64,000 nt of DNA from Gordionus sp. m RMFG-2023 (lineage: Eukaryota; Nematomorpha; Gordioida; Chordodea; Parachordodidae). The stretch lies in NCBI RefSeq assembly GCF_954871325.1, contig NC_088775.1, forward strand, positions 38,665,561 through 38,729,560. The letters run 5' to 3'. Positions within the stretch are counted from its first letter, which is position 1, and each line of letters opens with the position of its first letter. The notes below the pieces were generated by a model, which saw nothing but the letters and a program-made list of their open reading frames with translations, was not told the DNA's origin and did not search any database. This document shows positions 47,246-57,871 of the stretch, one piece after another. Made by a program: the position numbers and the translations under genes.

Positions 47246-47534
47246 CATGTTGATAAAAATTGTAAATTTTAATAATTACACAAAAATGTTATATATTACA
47301 TAGATATAACATTTGTTATAAAATAATCATATTCTTTAAATAAAATTCTTTATAAAATAATTCTCTCTAAAATACATTTTCTATAAAATCATTCTCTATA
47401 AAATACATCCTCTATAAAATCATTTTCTATAAAATCATTCTTTGTCATCCTCTATAAAATTATTCTATGTAAAATCATTCTCTGTAAAATCTTTCTCTAT
47501 AAAATTATTCTCTATAAACGACATTCTCTATAGA

Positions 47535-47949
47535 GATCTGCAAGTTAAGCCCGGCCCGTACCCGAGGGCCTAATTTTATTTAATATAATCGGGTTCGGGC
47601 CGGACCGGGCCTAATATTTTTTAAAAAAATTTGGGCCGGGTCGGGTAGGACCTTGGAAATTTTTTTAAATATATCTAAATTTATCAATTTTATATTGAAT
47701 TTTTTATGTTTGATTTTATTTATTGAAACTAAGCGACATATAACATATGTCTTTTATTTTGAGTAATTATAAAAATTAAATATTTAAATAAGTTCGGGCC
47801 AGGCCGGGTCGATAAATTTTTTTAAAATAAATTTCGGGTTCGGGCCGGGCCGGCAAAACTTTTTTAAAAAAATTTCGGGTTCGGGGCGGGCCGGCAAAAC
47901 ATTTATAAAAATTCGGGCCGGGCTTGAAAAATTAGGCCCGATGCAGATC
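47535..47949. mobile_element. GGCCCG-family miniature element nested in the MULE arm
   Basis: It begins GATCTGCAAGTTAAGCCCGGCCC and ends with the inverse ...GGCCCGATGCAGATC, giving an 8-bp exact outer inverted end and a longer degenerate one. The interior AT-rich core matches 36275-36670. The MULE array 'attctctata' resumes on both sides, which proves insertion into that arm. The frame seen here (47784-47981, minus) is an artefact of the GC-rich repeats. Confidence 0.85.
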
Positions 47950-48117
47950 ACTTCTACAAGTGCATTCTCTATAAACGTCATTCCCTATATAAAACTTTCT
48001 CTATAAAATTTTCTCTCTAAACGACATTCTCTATAATTGTTTTCTTTATAAGTGCATTCTCTATTTTTGTTTTCTCTATAAATTTTCTCTGTAAAATACA
48101 TTTTCTGTAATGGTTTC

Positions 48118-49205
48118 AATACTTCGCTGTGGAAAGAGTTTTGAAGTATTTATCTAATAAGTTGGTGCCTACATTATTTTGGAAAAGAAAAATATTATTG
48201 TCGCTTCAGATACGATATTGTAAAATTTAAATTCTCTATTAGATGGGTTTGATATTATTATATTACATTTTTTTTAGTTTATTATCTTATGCATACATTA
48301 TTTTCCATAGACTAAAAAAAGATATGATCAACTTGCCATAAACATTCCTAGTCATAGCTATCGTTGATTATTACCTTTCAGTAAAAAAATTGAGGCCTTT
48401 TAATGAAAACTGCAGTAATTTTAGAAGTAAGATCTCTCATATTACTTCTGATCTTAGTCCCAAGATACTACGATAATATTTTCAATACAAATTTACCTTC
48501 CTCCGCTCCTCGATCGCTTATTTTCATTTAAAAATTTAAAAAGACCAATAGGAGGCGTTGAAAAATTAGTCCTTTAATCATATGCTTAAAAAGATAATCT
48601 TATTATTATGTTAGACAGATATGAATAAACTAACTTCCTATCTTTTTTATAGACTTTACAGAGAAATGGATCAATTAAATTCTTTATAACATTAATTAAT
48701 TTTTATTTATTCTTATTTTTAATAAAATGACAAAGAGCTCTTGCAATCGGTATTCTAAATAATGTTGACAACATAACCCTTTTAGTTAATAGTACTTTAC
48801 TATATTTACTCTTTTAATAGCGATAACCCTTCATATTTTCAAGTAACCTGCCCAACCCTGCTTCATAACATTATCAAACTTTATCACAATCACATATAAA
48901 GTGTAACTTTGTATAATCAACTATTTAACTCTTTAATATATTAAAACAATTTTTTTAACACAATTTATTTTGAGTTTAAAATATTTATACCGTTGGGGAT
49001 ATTTGTCTTTTTTATCTAATACGTAAGAAAATTTTTATATTCAATTACACTTTTATTTTTTTTTAAAAAATCTCTCAAATAAAAAAAATCTTCAAATGAT
49101 TAACATTATTCCGAAAGCATCACCTGTCTTTCAATTATCTTCCACATTCTTTCAATATAAATCATTAATTATGAATAGATATTAAATATTCTACTATTCA
49201 AGTAA
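48118..49205. other. Upstream region of the SLC35G-like gene
   Basis: No gene or definable repeat. This AT-rich kilobase should hold the promoter of the transporter gene, but no TATA or initiator motif can be singled out against the background. Confidence 0.4.
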
Positions 49206-50357
49206 ATGGAAACTTTTATTGACAAAACTGGTAATTGTAAATTAGTTAGCATTCCGATTCAAGGTAAAGTTTCCTCAACAACAAAGCTATCTACAGGACT
49301 CAGACCCGGATTTTCCACCCGCTCTAAACGAAGACAATCTCTATTAACCTACCCAGCCCAAGATATTTTGGTAAATCCGCACCCTCCAAGTTTTTTGGTT
49401 CGAATGGGTAAGTACATAAAAGCATTCTATATGACTACCCTAGGTATACAATTTACGCTCATTCAGTGCCTGAACACTGCCGTGGCTTCCCTATTGATTT
49501 CCTATGTACATAGCGTTTCACCGTTAGAGACAAGCCTAATAAGACTCATTCTGCAGCTATTTATTAGTATACCGTCACTCCTGTATTATGGGGATCCCTT
49601 TTGGCCTAATAAAACTGAGTTTTGGCCCATCATGATTCGGTCTGTTACTAGTACCGTAGGCATCACCTGCATGATCTATTCTTATGCCTATATGCCAATT
49701 TCAGATGCAAATGCTGTCACGCGTACCTCACCTATATATGTTATTTTACTCGGCAGGTTATTTCTTCCAGAAAGGGTCTTTCCATTTGACTTGGTGATAA
49801 TATTTGTGATGTTGATAGGCATGATTCTCATAACCCGCCCTGATTTCTTGTTCGGCATATTGCCCGGTGAAGCTGGGAAACTTTGGCCGCAAAAAAATAT
49901 TGGCATCGCCTTTTCCATGTCTTCCGCCATTACTATATCAATCTCGATGATCTCTATCAAGATGGCTCGTACACCTCTAGCTCTCAACATGTTCAATTTT
50001 AGTGTGGTGGGGATAGCTATTTTGGTATGCGTAGGCGTACCCCTAAAGCTTTTTGTATGGCCACCCTGTTACGGACCCGATAAGTGGTACCTTTTGGGTG
50101 CATCTATTTGTGGCGCCCTAAGTCAGGTTTTTCTTTATCTAAGTCTAAAGTATGAAAATGCCGGCATAGTTGCCGCCATAAATTCAACCGCAATTCTTTA
50201 CAGCCTCCTTCTTCAGATTATATTCCTCAAACAAGTACCCATGTGGAACAGCTGGGCCGGGGCAGCAATTATAACGCTTGCTATCGTTGGTTATGGGCTT
50301 CGTAAGTGGACCATGAACAGAGAAAAGGGTCCTATGATATCTAAGCATATTTTTTAG
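49206..50357 (+). CDS. SLC35G-like membrane transporter (EamA/DMT superfamily)
   Basis: A 383-residue multispanning protein of the drug/metabolite transporter superfamily, close in pattern to solute carrier family 35 member G (SLC35G1-like). Substrates of this subfamily are not firmly known. A ~70-residue polar N-terminus precedes about ten membrane segments (roughly residues 74-98, 106-127, 141-162, 166-187, 194-211, 231-250, 264-285, 293-313, 318-341 and 348-367), forming two EamA repeats. The key block 'SDANAVTRTSPIYVILLGRL' (166-185), followed by the LPER turn, corresponds to the family's 'aDA..i.f.sP.f..ll..l.L.E' motif. Its echo in repeat two is 'ENAGIVAAINSTAILYS'. The length is typical. 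The gene is one uninterrupted exon and much richer in GC than its flanks, with ATG at 49206 in 'aagtaaATGG'. An AATAAA at 50604-50609 could serve for polyadenylation. It could be a naturally intronless gene or an old retrocopy under selection. Confidence 0.93.
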   Translation: METFIDKTGNCKLVSIPIQGKVSSTTKLSTGLRPGFSTRSKRRQSLLTYPAQDILVNPHPPSFLVRMGKYIKAFYMTTLGIQFTLIQCLNTAVASLLISYVHSVSPLETSLIRLILQLFISIPSLLYYGDPFWPNKTEFWPIMIRSVTSTVGITCMIYSYAYMPISDANAVTRTSPIYVILLGRLFLPERVFPFDLVIIFVMLIGMILITRPDFLFGILPGEAGKLWPQKNIGIAFSMSSAITISISMISIKMARTPLALNMFNFSVVGIAILVCVGVPLKLFVWPPCYGPDKWYLLGASICGALSQVFLYLSLKYENAGIVAAINSTAILYSLLLQIIFLKQVPMWNSWAGAAIITLAIVGYGLRKWTMNREKGPMISKHIF

Positions 50358-50698
50358 ATTTCCCTTATTTTAATTATATGAGATTATTCAATATTTAGCA
50401 AATTCTTTAAATTACATTTAACTGATTGATTTATAAACTAAGAAAGAAAAATTTAATATATTTTTTGTATAAACAATCGTTTTTGTTTTATTTTCTAAAT
50501 ATTTTTTAAAGTATTATTTTTCAAATAATCAAAATCTATCTAAATAAGACTTTTATTCTCTAAATATTAGAATGTTAAATAACTAATAATTTTACAGCAA
50601 TCAAATAAATATTAATCTCAATATCGTAATTCTTGTTTCTTTTATTATAAAATATGGATTTAATTTTTTTAGAAGGTTTAAAATAATAGAGTGAGAAG

Positions 50699-51353
50699 CA
50701 GGGATGTGAACCCTCCTTCTAAAAAAATGGGTCAGATTTGGGTTCAGGGAAAAATCTTTGAACCCGGTTAGGGTTAAGGTAGGCTCAGGGTTCGGAGACC
50801 AGAAAAAGAATGTCTTGTTAAAATTAGTTAAAATAGATTTTTTTTTAAAATTTATTTTAATTAGTATTGCCATAAAAATAATTTATCATCATAATTATAA
50901 TATATTCGTGATTTTGTACTTTGTCTTACTATCAATTTAATAATCCACAAAAAACAATATTTTAAAATAGATATTATTATATATTATCATCATTTATAAA
51001 AAAAACTTGTAAAATCTGCTTTGCTTGGTAAAATTTAAAAATTTTAATGCCCGACTCTTAAAAATAACAAAAATTATTCCACGAAAAAATTATCAAAAAA
51101 TGTTTTTTTAAATTAATATATTTTTTTGAATAAAAAACAATTGTTTTAAATAGGAACTCTTTTTAAATAGGAAATCTTTTATAAATGAAAATCGTAAATT
51201 ACATGTATTTTATATATTATTTTTAACATATAATATAAAAAAATAAATTTTACAAAAGGCTTGGACCCTGAACCCTAAATTTTAAAAAGGGGTTCGGGTT
51301 TGGGTTCAGCGAAATATCGAGGGTTCTGATTTGGGTTCAGGTTCTCATCCCTG
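50699..51353. mobile_element. hAT miniature element (CAGGGATG ends, 8-bp target duplication)
   Basis: It starts CAGGGATGTGAACCCT and ends AGGTTCTCATCCCTG. The flanking 8-mers are gtgagaag (50691-50698) and gtgggaag (51354-51361), a 7/8 target duplication as hAT makes. The subterminal DNA is full of 'gggttc' and 'gaaccc' motifs in opposite orientation at the two ends. The 655-bp interior is AT-rich and non-coding. Confidence 0.88.
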
Positions 51354-51654
51354 GTGGGAAGGATAGACGCAGGAAAGGCCACATTATTCTAAAACTTGCA
51401 ATTAACGCTACCAAAAAAATATTGAGGATAAGTTGTAGAGACAAAAATGTAACGACATTACATAGAAAAAATCATGGCTATAATAACTATTAGTTTCTAA
51501 TTAAATTAGAATTTTTTTAGTAAAAATCAGGAAAATTTGTAATCAAAGATGAAAGATAATAAGATAATTGATATTTAATTCTATAAACTTGTTGGGCTTA
51601 CATAATTTGTTTTGTGCAATTAGTAACTAATTAATTCGGTTCCATGTCAATTTA

Positions 51655-53410
51655 GCAAAACTTTTATCGCGAATTCACATTAGTGAATACTATTCCACGA
51701 AGACATTGTTAAATAAATATCGCGAATTTTTTGTAGCGAAACCCTAATCGCGAAGCTAAACTTTTATCCCGAATCAATAATAGCGAAAATTTTATATCCA
51801 AGTCATTATCGCGAAACTGAAATTACGAAAACTATTTCGCGAAGATATTATAGCGATTTTAATATCGCGAGTTCAATAACGCTTGTGACTATTTATTTAG
51901 AAACATTTATTTTTTTGATCATATTAATTGAATAACATTTTTTAAAAAGGTACATGATTGATTCAATGATAGAGTTTTTAATCTTCTTTTAACCTTATAA
52001 ATTTATAGAATATGGATTTGGTTTATAAAATTTATTATTGAAATATAATTTTTTTGCAATCCTGTCCTATGCTTTTTTTTGAATTTATATTTTATAAGAA
52101 TCGCACAAAAGTAACTCAGACTTTATTAATATATTAATCACTGAGTTCAATAGTTAAACCTTGATACTTACTGGTGAAATTAATATTTGGGATGCCCAAT
52201 ATTTATTCTGATGAGTACTTATTATTTATAAATTCATCAATCAGTTTACCAGTTACTAACCAAAAGCAGTTGTAAGCTTAAAAAATTACTCATTAGACTC
52301 ACTTTATCAAATTTTAAATGGCGATTCAAAAAAATATTTCTATCTGAGTAAAATAAGGGATTCTCTAATTCAAAAAATTTTTGAATCTTATGATTTCACA
52401 ATCTTTATAGATATTTTTTATCTTTTCTGTTTACTTAAATAAAAAAAATTAGTTATATTTTCAAAAAGATAGTAATCTGAATCTAATTTTAAAACTATTA
52501 TATCAGAATGTTATATCGAAGTGCATTATGTAAAATTATAAGGCATGTAAAAAAATGTGGCATGAATATATATGAAACTTTTTTTTATATACATTATATT
52601 AGAAGTTATATAATTTTTTTAGGTTTTATCTCTGGGTTCCGAATAAAGGAACAATTTTCTAGAGAAACAATTTTTTTTAAATGAGATTCGCTTTTATTAT
52701 TTACACAACAATTTAGTTAAATCTTTAAAAAAAATTAACTCGGAAAATTTAATAATAAAATTCTGAGAAAATTAAAAATAATTATTTAGCAAAATCTTCT
52801 ATGATAAAATAATCTGAGAACATCATTAAAATTTTTTAGCTTTCAGTATTTTTTATCTTGATTGGAAAGATATTTGTTAAAATATACTTTTAATGGCATA
52901 AGGCACATTTTTAAATTTATGTTAGGGGGGGCTAATGTTCCATCCGTACTTACAACCATGAGTGAGAGAGACCAGAAAGGCTAATTTATTTTACATCATA
53001 TCAGATAATGATTGCATGCTTAATAAGTAACAATATATCCTGAAAACATTTTGCGTTAATGATTTAAGAAACTTTGCTGGGTAAATTAATATTGAATATG
53101 TTACTATACTTTAAATAAATGAATTCGCAATATATTTACTGTTTCGCAATAATGCACTGGCAATAATCGCGTAAATAATCGTGGTAGAAAATTCGCTATA
53201 ATGGGTTAGAGAAAAAAGTTTCACTAAAATGTATTCGCCGTTAAGGTTTCGCGAAAATAAATTCGCGATTACTGTCTTCGCTATAAATGTTTTGCGGAAA
53301 AAATTTTGTGTAATTGGTTGCGAAATATTGCCTTCACTATAAAATTCCTTCGTGATAAACGACATTCGCGTTAAAAGTTTCGTGAAAAGGTGTTTCGCGA
53401 TAAAAGTTGA
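51655..53410. mobile_element. Element with 'TTCGCGATAA' array-type inverted ends
   Basis: The left arm (about 51655-51890) is built from units such as 'tatcgcgaa.ttt', 'aatagcgaaaa' and 'attatcgcgaaactga'. The right arm (about 53105-53405) has inverse units ('ttcgcaataatgc', 'aaattcgctataatg', 'tttcgcgataaaagtt'). The ~1.2-kb centre shows no transposase; it includes the interspersed repeat at 52620-52870. The architecture is the same as the MULE at 45863-48117, so a non-autonomous MULE relative is the best guess. Confidence 0.55.
52620..52870. repeat. Interspersed repeat pair, partner of 30700-30965
   Basis: 'ctctgggttccgaataaaggaacaattttctagagaaac', 'ttattatttacaca' and 'tagctttcagtatttttt' recur from 30700-30965. 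No ends or frames defined. Confidence 0.55.
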
Positions 53411-53879
53411 GCAATTGACCTTATTGATATGAATTAATTCGAAGTGAAAAAAACAATTAATAATTATAATTCATTATAATTTTCAGGCATGTAATTAGTA
53501 GTTGTAATTCCTTTACATTTATAATTCTTTTTTTTTAATTTAAAATTTTTTTTATGAAAAACGATTAATAAATGCAAATACTCATTCATATTTTTAAAAA
53601 ATTTAAAACGATTAATAATTTTCATCATTTATATTTTAAAATTTTTGGTAATAATATATGAAGGATTCTGAACCTTTGATAATACTGAAGATAACTCCAC
53701 TTATAGTTCTCCTAATACAATTTCACATTCACTGGATTTTTATGTTAAATATATAAATTTTAGAAATAAATATATTATATCATCAAAAGCAAATAGTCAA
53801 CAATTAACTTTAGCAAAGGCATCCAAAATTCTTATAAGTCATTAGTGGTTGTCAATTTTGTTATTAAAAGTCTAAACCT
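53411..53879. other. AT-rich non-coding stretch
   Basis: No gene or definable repeat seen. Confidence 0.4.
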
Positions 53880-55110
53880 GAGTGTCACCTAAGATGAAAG
53901 AAAATTTAATAGAAATACAAAATTTTTTCCCGTGTTCTTACACATTAAAGGCTCTAATTATCAGATTTAATAGAAGATTTCTTAGTTTAATTGCAAAGCA
54001 ATTTTTTAACGATTATTTCATAACCTTAAGGTTAGATGTAATGTTAATTAGTCTTAGTCGAGTAACCCAGCCAAAAACTAGAGCAAATTAGTTATTTAAT
54101 TTAGTCGACTTGCTTCTCATTTTTATTTTTGGTAGAATATTTATTTTTCGATTTCAACAATGCCTTTGTTCCCCTGTTTTGCAATAAATATCCCGAATAC
54201 TCTTCTTACATCCTCCACAGTTATTCAAGTCCCACTTTTCTAAAATATAATAACAACATAATCAAATCTCAAGAGGGAATTCAACAGGGATACCCTTTAG
54301 GCCCAGCCCTTTTTTGCATCGGGATCCACAGGATAATTCAGTAAATTCAATTTAAATCTTGCCTTACCTTAAATTCCAAGGATCTAGATGATGGCATTGT
54401 CTCGAGCAACCTTCCCACAATAATGTCTATTCCCCTCATTATTGGGAATCTCACATATTACAGGGCTATCACTCAATCCCCTCAAATGTTTGCTTCTTAG
54501 ATCCTACATCCATTCCTTCAGACTTGACATACCACGTCATCAACAGTGATGAGATGAAACATCTTGGATCACCCATAGGGGGTAAAAAGGCAATCAAAAC
54601 TTCTCTAAATAAATCCTTTAGCAATTTATCCAAATTAAACACATTACTAAATTACCTTCCCGTCCATCAATCTTTTTTTTTAATAAAAAATTATTTCAAT
54701 ATACCTAAAATCCTCTACGCCCTGAGACCTTTTCCGATCTTATGTAGCGACTTGCTAGTTTCCCATGAAATCCAAATCAAGGGCCTTCTCGAAAATATAT
54801 TAAACTTAAAATTTTCCAATTCATCTAGGCTTCATGCCTGATGGTATTAATATCCAATCCCCCGATACAATTATCTCTCTCAGCCTTTATCTCTTCCCGT
54901 CTGGCTGCTCAATCTATTATCGATAACGGATCCGCTCCTTTTGATTCTGAACTTTCTCGGGACCTTCTGGGACAGCAATTGCCCATCCACCATTTGTCGT
55001 CCTGCTTCCAGCATTTAAAACTGGGATGCTCCTCTGATCGCCCGTTCCGTTGATTACCTAATTTCTAATAGGCCCTTTAAGAACAACCCCAATAATTTAG
55101 TATTATATGC
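53880..55110 (+). pseudogene. Decayed LINE reverse transcriptase, clade distinct from the RTE
   Basis: Plus-strand pieces follow the palm-domain order: 'IIRFNRRFLSLIAKQFFND' (53955-54010; usual 'IRPIAVG...RRL..K'), 'EYLFFDFNNAF' (54133-54170, catalytic Asp in F.DF.NAF), 'IKSQEGIQQGYPLGPALFCI' (54260-54320; QQG.PLGP block, Y for the usual D), a 'DLDDGIV' remnant of Y.DDG (near 54380), 'EMKHLGSPIGG' (54545-54585) and 'LPVHQSFFLIK' (54655-54695). Then comes 'LSAFISSRLAAQSIIDNG' (54870-54930). No endonuclease is recognisable upstream. The 'GVQQGDPLGP..F' style is unlike the RTE at 31-34 kb. Multiple frame changes; inactive and 5'-truncated. Confidence 0.75.
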
Positions 55111-56137
55111 AATATGGTTGGAGACCATCCCCAGTTCCAACCTTAGAGTTAAAAATTTTGAGGAAAGATGATAATTAGTTAGATAATAATGAATAATATA
55201 CGTTTTATATTTAACACTATTTTCTTTATTTTTCAATAATTCCATAAAAAATATTCCAAGTATAATTTTCGTTTTTCAATATATCTATAAAAATCAATTA
55301 ATTCCATCTCCATTTTATAAAATCCCCTACTGAATCAAATTATTAACATCAAATTAAAATAATTTTCATCTCATAAAAGTTTTTCTTTACATTTCCATAA
55401 AACATGAACATTAATTTTTTCTCGTACAATATATTTATCAAAAGTCAAAAGTAAAAAAGTAAACAAAAAAATACCAAGTGTTTGAATATCAATTCTCGAT
55501 AAAATAACTAATAAATAAAATATATTCTTTTTGATTGACATTTTATAATATATATGTACAAATATATATCATAATAATACAAAACTACAACAATACGAAT
55601 ACGAATAGAATAGAATAAAGTGTGTGATTGTATTAAATAAGTTACGGAGGAATTCCCAATATATTTTTATAATTTATTTTAAAAATAAGAAAAAACAAGT
55701 AATTTCAAAATGAAAATATATATTAATTTATATATATATTTTGTTACCCTGAGATATACAAATAAATATCACTGAACTTTAAATATAAATTATTTAAGTA
55801 TTTAAATATATAATAGTTTAACTGAACTTTAAATATAAATTATTTAAGTATTTAAATATATAATAGCGCACATGCAACAGATAAGAAGACAAAATGCGCA
55901 ATCTAATTACGATAACAAACAAGATGGACCCCAAGACACAATAATTATTAAATAATTTATTATCAAGGAAATATTGCAACGCTAGATATCAGAAATAAAA
56001 TTCAAGATATTACAACAATGATAGGCAAACTATGGGACAAGATCATGTAACAATTTCTCAAGATTTAACAATAGAGCTAATTATAATATTAACTATAGAT
56101 TTAATAATGATTATAATTACAGATTTAATAGACAGTA
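55111..56137. other. AT-rich stretch with a perfect short duplication
   Basis: No gene seen. It contains the 50-bp tandem duplication at 55771-55866, annotated separately, and an 'acgaatacgaatagaatagaataaag' low-complexity patch near 55595-55620. Confidence 0.4.
55771..55866 (+). repeat. Perfect tandem duplication, 50-bp period
   Basis: A 46-base block starting 'actgaactttaaatataaat' and ending 'tttaaatatataatag' occurs at 55771-55816 and again, without a mismatch, at 55821-55866. The identity implies a recent duplication or slippage event. Confidence 0.9.
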
Positions 56138-57162
56138 GGGGAGACTGGGGTTAGTCGAATCAATTTTTACAAAATTGGCTATAGCTCTTGGTTTTTTTTA
56201 GATAACATAAAAAATAATATATGATTAGATACTTGAAACTATACTCTATAAAGGTGTCTTATAAAAAATTTTAAGAATATAATCAATTTTTTTTTAAATT
56301 TTATTTTTTGTAAAAGCGAAAATTTTGTCCAACAAGCCCCAATAGCGGGGGGAGGCAAACCACTTCAAGTGCCTTCCTAAACCATTGGTTCTTTTAGGCC
56401 ATAATAAATTGAAATGCATTTTTATTTATTAATAATGATACGTATAGAATAATTTTATTTTTTTATTGTTCAAAATATCATAATATTGATAAATTGAAGC
56501 CAATTATATATAAAAATATAAGCTTAATTTTGGTTAATTTAATAAACATTTTGGACATAAAAAAATAAGGATCTTAAGGTGAGAATATGATTTCTTAGCA
56601 TAAATCCTAAATACCACTCAGAAAACAGCCATGAAATTGCTATAAATTGAAGCCAATTATATATAAAAATGGAAACTTAATTTTGGTTAATTTAATAAGC
56701 ATTTTGGACATAAAAAAATAAGGATCTTAAAGTGAGAATATGATTTCTTAGCATAAATCCTAAATACAATTCAGAAAACAGCGATGAAATTTTATCAAGA
56801 TTTTGAAAATTTTTCTATAAACTGCCATAATTGTGACATGTATAGCAAGCCCCGCTAGCTCTAAATTGACAAATTATGATTGAAATGATATTTAGATATA
56901 ATAAATACTCATAAAACTTTCCCAAATTATAGAAGAGTGTTTAAACTTTGCTATGTATTTTAAAATTCTGTCATTTAAAAATCTTTTGAAAATTTCATCA
57001 AAATTTTATTTCTTACATAAAATTTATAATTAAATATTTCAAAAGATTTTTTGTCTATAGATGCAAACTAATTAGGATTAAATTTTAATCTGGTTTATTT
57101 AATTTTAAAATGAAATTAAGTGGCTTGCCAAGCCCTGGGGTTTACCTAACCCCAGTCTCCCC
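56138..57162 (+). mobile_element. TA-flanked miniature inverted-repeat element, copy C (most complete)
   Basis: Ends GGGGAGACTGGGGTTAG and CTAACCCCAGTCTCC are inverted copies without a visible mismatch over ~16 bp, with TA on both outer sides (56136-56137 and 57163-57164). The 1025-bp interior is non-coding and contains an internal ~150-bp duplication. This is the longest, best-preserved member of the family and a good reference for it. TA flanks suggest mobilisation by a Tc1/mariner-type transposase, though other TA-specific transposases are possible. Confidence 0.9.
56489..56791 (+). repeat. Internal ~150-bp tandem duplication in element C
   Basis: 'ataaattgaagccaattatat' ... 'cagaaaacagc.atgaaatt' occurs at about 56489-56638 and again at 56642-56791 with only a few differences (period ~153). 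Copy D (22211-23059) has this segment once, so the duplication is specific to copy C. Confidence 0.85.
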
Positions 57163-57164
57163 TA

Positions 57165-57871
57165 CAACGATTTAAGAGATATGCCAAGATATAATTGTTG
57201 TATCTGTTGATATATAAATGACATTTATAGACGTTCTTAAATGAATTTCGAATAAGAGATAAAAAACAGTTATTATTTTTTGTTCTTTTAGATTATATCA
57301 GGTGATGTTTGGTATGTAATAAAATAGTTTATAGAGTTTTGGAGTGGTGTTACATTATACTTATATTTAATATTAAATGCAATCATTACATTTATTTATG
57401 TTTTTAGAATAATGGTGCCGTGTTAACAACGAAGATGATATTTGGGAAAATTGTGGTGCAATGTAAATATAATAATATACGATCATGGAATATTAGTAAT
57501 AATAAAAAAAAATTTGAAAACAAAGGTAAAACAAAATTATATTTTTATGAAAAGAATTATAAATAAGAAAGTAGAGAATAAATAATGTATTAATTTAGAT
57601 AAGAAAATATTAATATAATTAAATTATATCTAAAGAATGATTGTGTGGGTTAAGATGTTGTTGTTTTTAGAAATTGAAATATTTTAGAGTTTATATATGT
57701 TATATATTATATATATATGAATAGTTTATATAGTTGAAAGAATTATGTAAGTAAAGTTAATGTTGAAGTGAAAGAATTATGAAAGTAAAGTTAATGTTAA
57801 TTTTAATAGAAAATTTTATTCCAATTAGAAAGATAGAGAGGTGTAGAAAGTAAAGTATGGGTTTAAAAGTG
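57165..57871. other. AT-rich non-coding stretch
   Basis: No gene seen. A short near-repeat 'gaaagaattatg.aagtaaagttaatgtt' occurs twice near 57735-57800. Confidence 0.4.

Larger units (their letters stand above)
45863..48117 (-). mobile_element. Mutator-like element (MULE) with array-type inverted ends
   Basis: The outer ends GAAACCATTACAGAGAAA (45863) and its inverse TTTCTGTAATGGTTTC (ending 48117) delimit it. Each arm is an array of degenerate ~15-bp units: 'acagagaatgatctt' and 'atagagaaaacaatt' on the left (to about 46165), 'attctctataaaatc' units on the right (from about 47340). The interior carries a decayed minus-strand MULE transposase. A GGCCCG-family element (47535-47949) is inserted in the right arm. 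Long inverted ends around a MULE-type transposase fit the superfamily; I could not define the expected 8-11-bp target duplication. Confidence 0.78.

Noticed and set aside
47784-47981. Pro/Arg-rich minus-strand frame as a protein
   Set aside because: It is produced by the GGCCCG end repeats of a miniature element and its boundary with the MULE array.
49688-49996. Minus-strand frame within the transporter gene
   Set aside because: Antisense shadow of the SLC35G-like coding sequence.
55054-55245. Minus-strand frame downstream of the LINE relic
   Set aside because: No motif, AT-driven composition, overlaps the antisense of the reverse-transcriptase tail.
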